Shown here piece by piece: positions 21,996 to 33,470 of a DNA stretch of 64,000 nt. The notes beneath the pieces were generated by a model. It ran no database searches and was not told where the DNA came from. It saw only the letters and a list, made by a program, of their open reading frames with translations. Every line of letters begins with the position of its first letter. Positions within the stretch are counted from its first letter, which is position 1. Source of the stretch: Laburnicola sp. R22_1 (Eukaryota; Ascomycota; Dothideomycetes; Pleosporales; Didymosphaeriaceae); NCBI GenBank assembly GCA_014281115.1, contig JACONQ010000004.1:930001-994000 (forward strand), given 5' to 3'. The position numbers were made by a program, and so were the translations under genes.

Positions 21996-24900
21996 ATGAT
22001 ACGCCGTGGACGCCGCTGGGAGCGGCGCCCTTTCCCCGCGCCTTGCCCTGACGCCATCGAGCAATCGCACATGACGTGGGAGAAAACACCAGGGTCCAGT
22101 GTGTGGAGTACCATCGACTTAACGTTCGTCAACCGAGAGATCCGATTCCGGTGTGACCTGGACATACTGAATCATGACCTCTTCGAAGGCTCGGATCACT
22201 TCCCGATTGTGACGACTATCGATCTGGACGTCCAACACGAACCTACTAAGCGCCGAATGTGGAAACACGCCAATTACGAAGAGCTCAAAGCCTACGTTGG
22301 TGAAGCTCTAGCGCAGATGGGGCACCCACTGCTCGACTCTCCAGAAGCGCTGGACGAGTACGTAAGCAGTATCTTGCGGGTGTTAAAGGAAGCATGCAAG
22401 TTGGTACCTTGGGCAAAACCGTTTTCACCATACGCCAATGCGGCATTCACTCCCGAAGTCAAGATGGCTGTTCGCGCCAAGAGGCGAGCGTATAAGAAAA
22501 TGCGACGACATGAGACCGAGGAGAACAAGCAAGAGTATAGTCGTTGCAGGAGGGAAGCGAGGCGAATTCTCCGGAGGGAGAAATCAAGATTGGCTCAGAA
22601 TCGCTTTGCTGATGCGACTATCACAACCGTATATCGTTCTCTGCGCTATAGGAAAAAAACTGGACGAGCCAAGCGCGGAGCCGCATCTTCCGACTCTCGT
22701 GCAGGACGGCGTAGCCATCGCGGATGATCCTGGCAAGGCCGAATGTCTCCGCAAGGCGTTTATCCTCGAACCAGTCTCTGACCCATCAACACCCCTTGGA
22801 TTCGACCTACCTTCCCCAGGGGATCCCCATTTCTCTTTCGCAAAGGCCCGAACAAGCGAGGTCAAGCGCTTGTTCAAAAGACTCAAGCCTAACAAGGCTA
22901 CAATGGACGATGACCCACCTGACGAGTGTTTGAAAATCTGTCGCGATGTTCTTGTGGAACCACTTACGCACATCATCAATGCGGTCTTTACCCTCGGTCA
23001 CTACCCAGCACCCTTCCGATCTTCCCTAACAGTTGCGCTTCGCAAGCCTGGCAAGCGAAGAGAAGTCCTCCCAAACGGTGAACTGGGCCCTGACCCGTAC
23101 ACACTACCCAAGAACTACCGGCCTATTGCTCTGCTTTGCCGTATGGGAATGATGGTGGACGTTATGATTTCGAACCGCTACGCAGCGATCTTGATCAAGC
23201 ATGGCTCTATCAATGATGCACAGATGGGATTCGCTGGGCGGTCGACAGAGACTGCTTTGCGCTATATCACCGACATGGCTCTGGCGGCTTGGGGGCAGGG
23301 CAAATGTGCTAGCCTTATGATGGTCGGTACGTGCCTCGAGATCCTTCGTTTATGTCGTATGGGCAAACGTCAATATTTTCATGGCAGACCAGAAAACGGC
23401 GTATCCCTCGGTCACTCATCACAAACTGCTCGCGGTCGTACGCAGTAAGCGCATTCCGGTAAGCACAACCAGTTCCTCCGTTCAACTCAACCGGACGCTT
23501 TGAACGGCTCCCCGTCTGCCACCAAGCTAATCTGTACCAGGAATGGCTCGTCAAGGTGACAGACTCGTGGCTCTTACGGTACACCACGCTCCGTATTCCC
23601 GGCCATGATATCAACGGCATACCCGTGCGACGTGGTCTTCCGCAAGGCAGTCCGCTGTCCTGCATTCTCTTCCTGCTCTATTCATCTCCGCTCCTTGACT
23701 TGCTATCCCAACCACAGGCGAGTTCTACGTCTGCCAACTCCCAGAACCCCATCGCATATCATGACGATACCGGCATTCTGGTTGTCTCCAATTCCTTCAA
23801 GATGAATTGCACGCTTCTCGAGAAAGCGCATGAGCAATGCATGCTATGGGCCCGCAGTTTCGACGCCACTTTCGAGCCCAGCAAATGCAAAGTCATTCAT
23901 TTCAACAGGAGACGAAAGAAGTCCATTCTGAAGCAAGCGCAGATGGTGCCTCGGATCGAAGGCCTCGATCGCAAGACTGCCCTTGTCCAGGAGGTCAAAG
24001 TTCTGGGTGTAGTGCTGGATGACAAGCTCAAATGGGCTGCTCATGTCAATATGGTATGTATGTCGCCTTCCTTGTCTGTACTACTGCGGCTAACAGCTAA
24101 GGTTGAAGGCAAATTGCTTGTACTCGAACGAGCTATGTCGGGTGTATTCACGGCCTCGACCGGGCCCAAGCTTTGCCATGCTCGACAGGTATACACCAGC
24201 GTCGCAAGAGCATCCATGGCTTACGGTTGCTCCATTTGGTACAGACGGACAGGACGAGCGGCCCTTACGAAATCACTTCTGGACAAACTTTCCAAGGCGC
24301 AAAATCGATTTCTGCGTATCGTCGCGGCCGTGTTACGTTCGACACCAATCGAAGAGCTTCAAAAAGAGGTTGTAATCGAAAACGTTAATTTATATCTCGA
24401 AAGAAGGGCGATGACAACGCGGGCCAAGTTCGTCGACACAGTACCTTTCAATGCACTTTGTCGTATTTTGGACATCTACGATCGCAATCGAGTCGTGCGC
24501 TGTGTTCGGGTTGACGCTGCTGAGAAAAAACGTCTACAGCGCATTCCCGATCCTTTTGATTTTGTACATGAGGATCGAGCCCTGATCGATGCTGCGTGCG
24601 ATTGGCAGCATCTAGGCGAGCAGCGACGAGTCCTTGCCATTCGCAACCTAGCCATTGACCACTACGCCAAGGCCATGGTTCAGAAGAGTTGCTCTGAGGA
24701 TTGGGAGGTATATTCGGAGGAGAAGTTGCAGCAAGGCCGCTACCGGGCTTCCCTCTTGGATGGATGGGGCATGCACAATCTGCGGCGGCACGGCCGACTA
24801 AACCGTGCGCAGAGCGCCGCGCTTATTCAATTGCGAACAGACAAGGCTATGCTCAATGGGACCTTGAGTGATTGGAATGTGAGTTCTACCTTTGGTTATT

Positions 24901-25374
24901 TGCTTTGTGACGTGCGTCCTAACCAGCCCCACTAGCGACCTAGGATGGACTCGAACGGCAACCCGACCCAGCCAAGCAATTGGAGTGTATGTTTTCCCTC
25001 TATACCTCGTCTTCCTGTCGTGAGACCTAACCAGCTACTAGATAGACTGGGAGAATTGCGAATGCGGCCCGGTCCGCCAAACGGTGCGGCACTGTTTTCT
25101 AGATTGCCCTATACTGGCCGGTCCCCGGCGCGAGCTGGTGGAGAAGACAGGGCATTCCGACATGTTCATATGGCTCGACGAGAACGGTACGTGGTGGGTC
25201 CGAGGGGCGGTCGTTGTACTTCATGCTGACAATCTGGCAGCGCATGTGGCGACGAAATGGGCGCTGCGGCATTTCCCTCTTCGGCGGTTCGATTGGTTGA
25301 AAGAGTATTTGACGCAGGTCTTCGATGCAGACCCGTTGAGTACTTTGTTGAGTTTTACGCAGTGCACAGTTTGA
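21996..25374 (+). pseudogene. LINE endonuclease (partial)-reverse transcriptase, seven exons, one frameshift
   Basis: Exons: 21996-23326, 23388-23458, 23541-24053, 24102-24878, 24936-24986, 25042-25186, 25241-25374. Domains in order: end of an endonuclease/exonuclease/phosphatase fold (STIDLTFVNREI, then SDHFPI); RT fingers (KNYRPIALLCRMGMMVD, QMGFAGRSTETAL); motif A restored only by splicing (LMMV-DQKTAYPSV); motif B (RRGLPQGSPLSCILFLLYS); catalytic YHDDTG; thumb; and a C-terminal knuckle CECGPVRQTVRHCFLDC. All six introns are GT..AG, 48-82 nt, most with a CTAAC/CTAAT branch, and every join keeps frame. The only defect inside the body is one extra A in a run of seven (22653-22659), which shifts the frame. 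The N-terminus is truncated. Introns are very unusual in LINE frames. Confidence 0.8.
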
Positions 25375-26698
25375 AGTTGACGATTGTATTGATTGTTTAG
25401 GGTTGGTGAGTCCGGGTTAACTATGGTATATGATGACTGCTTACCATGTTAGCTCCCTCTGCTACCAGTCCAGCATGTCTTGGATCCACCTTTTGTTGTA
25501 TGTAAACCTATCCGAGAGAGGGCGTCTGCTAATATTCTGATATAGCCACGCGTGGATCTTTGCCTTGACACCTCTCTCCTTGTTGTTGAGCTTGCAGTCC
25601 TTATCCTTCTTGATGATGGTGGTAAGGGCGGCCTTTTGCCTCTGGATATACGCGCGATCGATGCCTTGGTGTTGATTGCCCACTATCCTGTAAGTTTCTA
25701 TAGCACTCTTTGCAGGACTAATTGTTAACATTCTTCCAGTGTAAGAGACGCCTTGAGTGAGGGGAGTTGAACTTACGGGTTCGCTCCACCAAGATCTCGA
25801 GGTGTAGCTCCAGCAGCTGTGCGCTACTCTTATTCTCTCTTTATCTATATTGCTAACGTTTACTAGGAAGGGCCTGGGTACCAGTAATGCTATGTGCCTT
25901 TGCCCTTTTGCTTACAATCCGACTTCTCCTGGTGCAGTAGTTGTCGAAGTAAGGGAGTTGAGAGATGTGGGTTCGAGAGTTGCTCGTAGTAAGCTGTCCT
26001 TTCTCACTCGGAACAAACATCTTTGCTAACGTCTTTGCAGCTGCCGTAGTACGTTGATGGAGCCGTGACGGTTTCATCGACAGGAGGGATCAAGGTCGCC
26101 ATGTGTGAGCTTCGTCGTGTAGTGCTTAAGTGCTCCCAATTAACGAATGCAGTGGTTGCAGATCGCCTTCGTGGTGGGTTACAATGAGAACGGTAAGATA
26201 CCTGTAAGCGGATGCGCACGTATGATTACATGCTGACTGTGATGTTCGACTAGTAGGGCAGAGGCACCAGCTTTTATCCTGCTTCTGTAAGTTCACCCTC
26301 GCACGCTATACTACTTTCGCTTACCTGCCGCCCAGCTTGTTACCGCCCTTCGATAGGCCATCTCGCCGCCCTTCGGAGGTGAGTCATCTTCCACGCACCT
26401 CACTGTTGCCTTTATGCTGACCTGAATATAGCTCCGTAGTCGAATGGTGACTCTGAGGTCACTGTCCTATGGTTCGGTACGTTTTGGTTCCCCTCCTCGC
26501 TTGCGGTTACTGAGACGCTAGATTGTTCCGCAGCTGTCATGTGATCCGCCCTTACAATCATGTACGTCATCCGCCTCGGGAGATTTCGAGTTCGCTCCGC
26601 TGACTTGTCCTATTCTAGCGCGTCATTCTTCGGCTCCCCACTGTGGCTGATCCCAATCGCGCCTTTTTTTTACGTACTTTGGCTGTTGAACCTTGGTT
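25375..26698 (+). other. Run of intron-like units in the 3' region of the retroelement
   Basis: Downstream of the RT stop the plus strand shows about nine to eleven GT..branch..AG segments of 48-110 nt. The clearest are 25498-25545, 25690-25739, 26287-26335, 26379-26431, 26477-26533 and 26562-26618. They are separated by pieces of 11-144 nt. With suitable splice choices one frame stays open over roughly 190 codons, ending near 26650, but it has no ATG and no recognised domain. I chose several sites by eye, so the open frame may be overfitted. Alternatives are a spliced non-coding 3' part or a captured, decayed gene. An 89-codon minus-strand frame (25462-25731) overlaps and is unsupported. Confidence 0.45.
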
Positions 26699-26767
26699 GT
26701 GCTTGCTGTTAAGTCTCATAATCTGTAAAAGGTTAGGTCGACTATAAACTGATATGAATGAATGAAT
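26699..26767 (+). repeat. Retroelement 3' end with (GAAT)n tail
   Basis: Shared, inverted, with 21918-21989 and, in RIP-mutated form, with the end of the 58590-58775 copy. The tetranucleotide tail replaces a poly(A) tail. Confidence 0.9.
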
Positions 26768-26866
26768 TTTTCCTTGGTTGGTTTCGGCTGGTTCGTTAGG
26801 CGTTGGGGGATTGTGCAGCCCTTTTTCTTTAGCTGATAGCGGGGTTTGGTTTTAATTATATAATGC

Positions 26867-28543
26867 ATGTCAGTTCCGAACATCTCCACGCCCACTTCTA
26901 ACGACGCATCCACTGCAGGAAGCATGGCGAACCCATCACCCTTCCTCCGTCTACCGCGAGAACTACGAGACCAGATCTATGTCCATTACGTCTATGAACC
27001 GGCAGGATATTGTTCCAATCCGTCCAACGGAAAGCTGCGAGTCAATGATGAGTCCGGTGAACGTCGCATCGACCTCGCGCTGCAGTATACCTGCACAACT
27101 GTCGCTGCAGAGATGCGGGGCATTGCGCTCCGTGAGAACCAAATCACATTCTGGCCGATACCTGAACATGGACCGGATGCACATCGCTTCCAGGCGCTCC
27201 TACAAGCGCAGCGACATTCATTTAATATCATCATCGCACACGTCGCAACCTGCACCGCTTCCGATGTGCTTGAAAAACTGGCCGCCCAATATCCAGGTAA
27301 TCCGACACTAGAAGCACTCTTGAAATTACCTGAGAGCGAGAGAGAGCACGCTATGGAAAATTGCGATCATGCTTCCTGCTGGAAATACGAAGATCATCTC
27401 GAGCCCTGGATTGTCCCTGCAAACGGCGAAGCCCCATCGCGTAATCGTGCTTTGGTGCAAGATATGCTGAGAACAGCCATGAAGAAACCTGCTTCCAGAC
27501 AACAGCTCTCGGAAGGGATCTTCAGTCTTCCAGGCGGCTGGGGCGAAATGTATCGCGACAAGACGATTTATAAGCCCTTCCCGTTTTCTGAAAGCTCATA
27601 TCAAACCATGTTGGATTGGGCTCCACCGGTGTGGAGAATGCCCTCTGATGCTGAGCTTGACGAAGCAGAAAGTTTCCTCTGGCGGCACCCAAAGGATTAT
27701 GGGTCCGTCAAATCAATTCGCTGGTTCTGGTCCGCTTGCACGGCAGCAATATCCTTTCTGCAAACACTACCGCCCGAACTGCGATCCTTCTTACGACAGC
27801 TTGTCGTGCATGAAAATAGGAATAGCATCGCGTATCCCGAGTCACATGCGCGAGGCCTGGTTCCTTTCTTGCAAGAGAACTCTCGCATGCGGGTTGAACG
27901 CCGCGTTGATCTGAACCATGTCATAATCGCTGATTGTGGCGCGAATTTAGCTAAATGCTGGGAATCTTTCCTTCCGCCGGGGCCTGGATTACTCGTTGAA
28001 TGCGAGGACGCACTACGCACAATGTCACTTTGGATCACCTAGGCCATGGCCTTAAAGGAATACGGCATGCCCGAGAAAGCCTTCTGGATGACCTTCGAAG
28101 GGCCCCCGGATCTCCAGCAAACTATATGGAATCAGCTCAAGCGCTTGGCTTCCATCCAAGAAGCTATGGTTGAAATCACACTACGCGGCATTCCATACGA
28201 GCCGCTCATCGCCAGTCTTGAGCGCAGTAGAATCTTCCTTTCTCGTCCCAAGTTCTATGTCTCAGAATGCTTTCCACAGGCAATTCGAGATATGCTTAAT
28301 GGAAGCTCGTTCATTCATCTGCCGGAAGCAATAAAAGGAGACATGTGGGATTTCGAAGAGGTACTTGATGAGGAGCAACTGGCAGACAAGTACGACTACA
28401 AGGACTTGTTCGACGATATACAAAATGATGACCTTGGGATCTGGTATCAACAGCTTTGTGCTTTCTACATCAATGAGATGGAAGAGTGGACCGACGGCAT
28501 GGATGGGTTCGACGCGATGTTGGCGGGGCTCCAGCGTGGTTGA
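26867..28543 (+). pseudogene. F-box-like protein interrupted by one in-frame TAG
   Basis: The frame from ATG 26867 runs 391 codons to a TAG at 28040-28042 and then continues, in the same frame, for another 165 codons to TGA 28543. Near the N-terminus, FLRLPRELRDQIYVHYVYE matches the F-box-like start found in many fungal proteins, which in F-box proteins binds Skp1 of SCF ubiquitin ligases. The rest is helical and not recognised. The sequence reads equally well on both sides of the stop (RTMSLWIT / AMALKEYGMPEKAF), so one nonsense change in a 558-codon gene is the simplest view. A 48-nt intron that removes the stop is possible (GTTGAA to CCTAG) but has a poor donor. The start lies 100 bp after the retroelement tail. 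Confidence 0.65.
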
Positions 28544-28921
28544 CAGAAATTGCTAACCGGTGCTATTTACACGACGAGTCGATTTGAGCTGTACTACGGG
28601 TCTTAGATAAGCTGCCTCATATCTATCGGCAAGTAAACAGTTCAGAAATCTATTTGAGCATTTCATCCTAGTACCTGACACGCGCGATTGCTCGTAGCTG
28701 ATCACGTGATCACTGAACGCACGTGGACGTCCGTACAGATTGATGCGTGGACTTAGGAATTGAAATGCGCATGGTTGCTATGTCGTCCTGATGAGCGTTG
28801 CGTCGTAGAAGTAAATGTCCATTGTTCCTAGATATGGTTAATGGGGTAGAACGCCGCCCCCGCTTTCGGTTTGTCCCCTTTTAGCGACGGGCAGGAAAAG
28901 CCAATGAGGACTGCACGACTA

Positions 28922-28995
28922 CCCATACCTCACCACCAATATCATTGGGGCATATTGGCCCATACCTCACCACCGATATCATTGGGGCACATTGC
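28922..28995. repeat. Two tandem 37-bp repeats just upstream of the P450 gene
   Basis: Two copies of a 37-bp unit (cccatacctcaccacc...atcattgggg) differ at two to three positions. Each carries ATTGG, the complement of a CCAAT box, next to GATATC. They end 5 bp before the proposed P450 start codon, so they may belong to its promoter or leader. Confidence 0.8.
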
Positions 28996-29000
28996 ACAAA

Positions 29001-30793
29001 ATGGAGTTGCTGAGTACTCCGCTGTCACATGCAGTCTCGTATCTCGGGGCCGTGGTAGGTGAACTCGGCGCGCTTGCTACCTTGGGTAGGTAACCTTGAG
29101 CTTACGAGAGCAGTACCTCCTCTTCAGCATCTACCGTACCGTTTGCAACATCTTCTTCCATCGGCTGTCGAAAATACCTGGACCCAAGCTGCGTGCCGCT
29201 TTCTATTTTCCCCACAATTGGGAGCTGCTCACGGGCGATATCGTCCATAACTGGCATGCGCTGCATGAGGAGTACGGCGAGATCGTACGCGTTTCCCCGA
29301 CTTGGGTTTCAGTAATCAATCCTGATGCATGGCGAGGTATGTAGTTATTACTTGGGAATTGTATAGCAGCTGATACTCCAAGATATTTACGGTTATGGAA
29401 ACAAGACGCCAATCCCGAAAGATCCGGCGGTCTACATGCAGAATAATGCCGGCAAAGTCGCGAACATAATATGTAGGTTAAACGGTAGACAGAATTTTAT
29501 GATCGTATGAGTAACGCGTTACAGCCTCCAATGATGCGGATCACACTCGCATACGCCGTTGCCTCAGCCACGCCTTCTCAGAACATGCCCTTCGCAGTCA
29601 AGAACCCATCATAAACTCCTACATCAATCTGCTCATAGCCAAACTACACGCTAAAGTCAAGTCCAACACTCCGGTTGACATTATGCGCTACATCAACTTC
29701 ACGACCTTCGATATTTTAGGCGATCTCTGCTTTGGTGAATCTTTCGGTGCACTCGAAAGCGAACAGTACAATGAGTGGATGGCAAATCTATTCAAAGGCG
29801 TCAAGCTTGTGCCTCTGTTCAAGATGTTCAGGGAGTACCCGATCATCGGGCTGCCGTTCTTTCTCTTAATGAAATTATTCCCGAAGTTGATGGAGGCTCG
29901 AGCCAGGCATGATGCTTACACAGTCGAGAAGACGGCGAAGAGGCTCGATTCGAAGACCAACAGGAAGGACTTCATGAGGTAAGTGAGCCCATGATTTATG
30001 TAATCTGCGCGGATGCTTACAACCGAAGCTACATATTAAAACACAACGACGAGAAAGGCATGACACGAGAAGAAATCATGCGCACGTCAGGCATTCTCAT
30101 CGTCGCCGGCAGCGAAACCTCGGCCACACTCCTCAGCGGCGCAATCTACTACCTCCTCAAGAACCCGACCTGGCTCGAAAAGGGACAAGAAGAGCTAGAC
30201 AGAACTTTCAAGACAGAAGCGGAAATGACATTCGCATCGCTGGGCCAGCTCAAGGTGCTCAACGCAATCCTGACGGAAACTTTTCGCATATATCCGCCCG
30301 TGCCCGTCATCCTGCCTCGTGCAACTGTTGAACGCGGGACTATGGTGTGTGGCACCTTCATTCCAAAAGGGTGCACGGTGGGTATCGCGCAATACCCCGC
30401 ATCGCGATCTTCTCACAACTTCAAACACCCGGATACGTTTGCACCGCAGAGACACCTTGGCGATCCAGAGTTTGAGAACGATAAGCGATCCGTTATCCAG
30501 CCGTTCTCCGTCGGACCAAGAAACTGCATCGGCCAGGTAAGTTTTAAACCGTCATATGGTAGCCTCGAGGAATCCTGGGGCGCAATATGCATGAAGGTAG
30601 ATGTGGAGTTGTAATGGAAAGCTAACAGGGACAGGCTATGGCGTGGCTCGAGCTGCGAGCTATCCTTGCGAATCTGCTGTGGCACTTTGAGCTAGAGCTA
30701 GTGGACAAATCATACAAGTGGGATGATCAAAAGGTATTTATTTTGTGGGACAAACCGGCACTGATGGTCAGACTGGGAGTGAGGAGTCATTAA
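29001..30793 (+). CDS. Cytochrome P450 monooxygenase, six exons, 495 aa
   Basis: Exons: 29001-29054, 29114-29336, 29383-29472, 29525-29978, 30029-30536, 30635-30793; all joins keep frame. The N-terminus has a hydrophobic anchor (LGAVYLLFSIYRTVCNIFF) and the hinge KIPGPKL, so the enzyme should sit in the ER membrane. The I-helix oxygen-binding motif AGSETSAT is at residues 300-307, ExxR at E357-R360, and the heme loop FSVGPRNCIGQ has its ligand Cys at 440. The overall sequence resembles the CYP65-like group of fungal P450s, which includes isotrichodermin C-15 hydroxylase (inference). The length is normal and no lesion was found. No synthase neighbour is present, so the substrate is unknown. 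Confidence 0.9.
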
Positions 30794-33470
30794 AACTCTG
30801 GTGGTGCTGCTCAGAGCCATGATGGGATATGTGCTCCATGCGTCAAAATCCCATCCGCGGCCCTAATCCAAGTGCTCGGGCGGTCAATTACCGCTTCGCG
30901 TAAAGTGTTAGAAGGGACTGGGTTTCACCTATCGTACCCTTCCCTTGAATACGTAGCGCAAACCCATCTTTGCAATCGTTCTAATAAACTTCTTTTCTCT
31001 TCTATGTCTCGGTTGTCCACCTCTCGCCCTCGTTGTTGATTCTTTCCATATTCTCTGTACTGTCCAGCTTGCACAACAAATCCAAGAATTTATTTAAATG
31101 CTCTTACAAACACTCTGCACAGACGAGTACAACCTGCCCCTGTAGTCTGCACTTGCTGTATAACAGATGCATATTTTGCTCTTAGAAGCTTTTTCAACTC
31201 TCTATATAGAGTAGCATCAATCTTGCTCCTTACCTCTTGAACAAACTCGGGACTAGCGCCCGTGGTAATTCCAGTCGCTCCATTTGACACTTTAACAGGA
31301 GAAAATCGTTTGCAGACATGGCGGGTTCAATGCGAGTTAGGACGTGCAAATATACTCTCGAAAGACTGTGTTTAGAATAGGATAGAATAAGCGGAGAGGC
31401 ACAATTACTTTTTTATCTATGTGCACAGTTGTTGCCCTATATGCACACTTGGCTCATGACCAGTTGTTCATGCTTATAAGAAGCACAGAGGTTAATTCGT
31501 AATGCGTATGGTGCATATCCTCATGGATGCGCTCATGGATGTGTGCGTTTTAAGGCTCTATCAAGGGCTTGTTAATTATGTATGCTGTGCGTTTGTATTT
31601 AATAGGGTCGGCTCTCTACCTGAAAGGACTTTACGGGCCTGTGATGGTTATCTTTCGGGTGTCTGTTATTTTAACCCTTCTTTATGTTGTTATTATTTAA
31701 ATCATATTACGCTTTGTTGAAAACGGTTGTATGAGAGAACTCTAGCCCTTTGCTTTTTTTTCAGTTCCTCGCTGCCCTATTTATTTTACTTTGCGAATTT
31801 TTACCTCCGGTATATGGAGACAACAAGGTCGTAAAACAACAATACATCTATCGTTACATGGGTAACAGAGATGGCGAGCCTTCTCCCATTTATCACTGTA
31901 TTGTGATTAGCCTTATCAATGATTTTCCAATACTGTGAAATTGAATTTTCCTATAATTTTCAATTCTAAGAATCTATGTACGCGCTTGCAATGCGATGCT
32001 GATTGCTCAATAACCGGTTTCTAGCTTTCTTGCTCATACTTATGTTGTTTATGCATTCTATCACCGAGAGAGGCTAAGTATAGCGGTGAAATATGTATGA
32101 GAAGCGGTCAAAGCCTTTATAGTGTGTTTGACGAAGAGTAAGTCCCTTTATAACCCTATTGAAGTTGGTATTAGAAGGTCCTTCCTTGTAATTGTATGCT
32201 ATCTTTGTATGTTAATCTCTAGGTTTATCATAAACGTCGACCTCCTTTTGCGTATGTCCGTGTTCGTACCATGCTCTCAAGGTGCAGAGCTTAGATTGAC
32301 GCACATAGACACACACTACACAACATATAGTAGAATTCTATTATTAGCTGCCTTGTCATTTTCTTGCTGCATCGGACTTCTTCTCTGCGTTCCCGACAAG
32401 GACGTCTCACTCGTTATCTCGATGGCCGTTTAGTGCTCTGCTAGGACCCTGTTGTGCTTTGATCTGGAGAATGTGGATATTTGCGAAGAAAAGTCGGCGG
32501 TTGATGTACAGTGTTCCAGGAGGGAATATGGAGGAGTTCAGGAGATTACGAAGCATCTTCCGAGTGATCTGTTGAACAGATAGAAAACTTCAACATCAAT
32601 AAAACATTGAATGGACCTTCAGCCAAGAATGAGCCAAATGTGACAAGCGTGCGTTTGATTGGAGAATCCAATGCCGAAAGCAAGGTCGAATGTAATGAAA
32701 TGACGTGGCGATCTCGGCATTGAACTCCAGACGACACAGGCTAGAGATAATAAAGACCAAATAAAAGGCAAGTAAGTAATCGTACAAATGTGATAACAAG
32801 TTAGTCTCACAGTTGAATGTTTGTGCAACCGTGCGCGCGTGAGGGTTTAGTCATCACCATCCAGATGTCCCCACCAACTTACACGTGACCCGAGCGGACC
32901 CCTCACATACATATATATCCAACCTCACAATCTTCAGATCTTAAGATTCGGTGACAATCTGAGCGATAAATATACATCACTAACATGCCGAGCGCGAACT
33001 ACCGACTGCGACCTGACAGCGAAGATGAGAAGCGCACACGACGCGAGACCCGCAGCAGCACACGACGATGAAAATGCAGCCAGACTGCCCTCACACTTTC
33101 AGCAGCGCGGAAAGCCATCTACGTGCATCCTACCTTCAAAGACAGATCGCGCGTCCAGTACTGAAAGTCCACATATCGAACTCCTACAGACGAACCGCCC
33201 GTCGTGCAGAACAGTGAGCGAGACTTCCAGGCGACGGATTCCCTGGCGCAACTTCAACAAATCCACACGGCTTTGGATGCCCCCTACAGGTCATTAGAAA
33301 ATGCGCAATCGATGATAAGTATGGCCTCTGGCTCAAATGCGGCAGCAGGCGGAGATGAAGAGGTAGATCGCTTTATCGCCTGATCGCGCGCTGCATTCCC
33401 GTCTAGGTATCCGCTGTCTGTCAGCTGTCAAGTTTCAACGCGTACTCGTACTAGTATCTGCCTTAAACAC
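30794..33470. other. Gene-poor stretch, no supported gene
   Basis: About 2.7 kb of moderately AT-rich DNA with only short open frames. A GC-richer patch at 32980-33300 holds two short frames (one from ATG 32985) that may be the remains of a gene cut off by the AT-rich element that follows. No domain was recognised. Confidence 0.4.

Larger units (their letters stand above)
21918..26767 (+). mobile_element. Intron-containing non-LTR-type retroelement
   Basis: A 4.85-kb unit. Its plus-strand body encodes the end of an endonuclease domain, a reverse transcriptase and a zinc-knuckle tail, and finishes in a (GAAT)3 tail at 26756-26767. The last 70 bp also occur inverted at 21918-21989, starting with (ATTC)5, so the unit has inverted ends. 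The 5' part of the endonuclease is missing, as in a 5'-truncated LINE. The RT frame is interrupted by six introns. A second, RIP-mutated copy of the 3' end lies at 58590-58775. No target-site duplication could be fixed. Confidence 0.75.
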
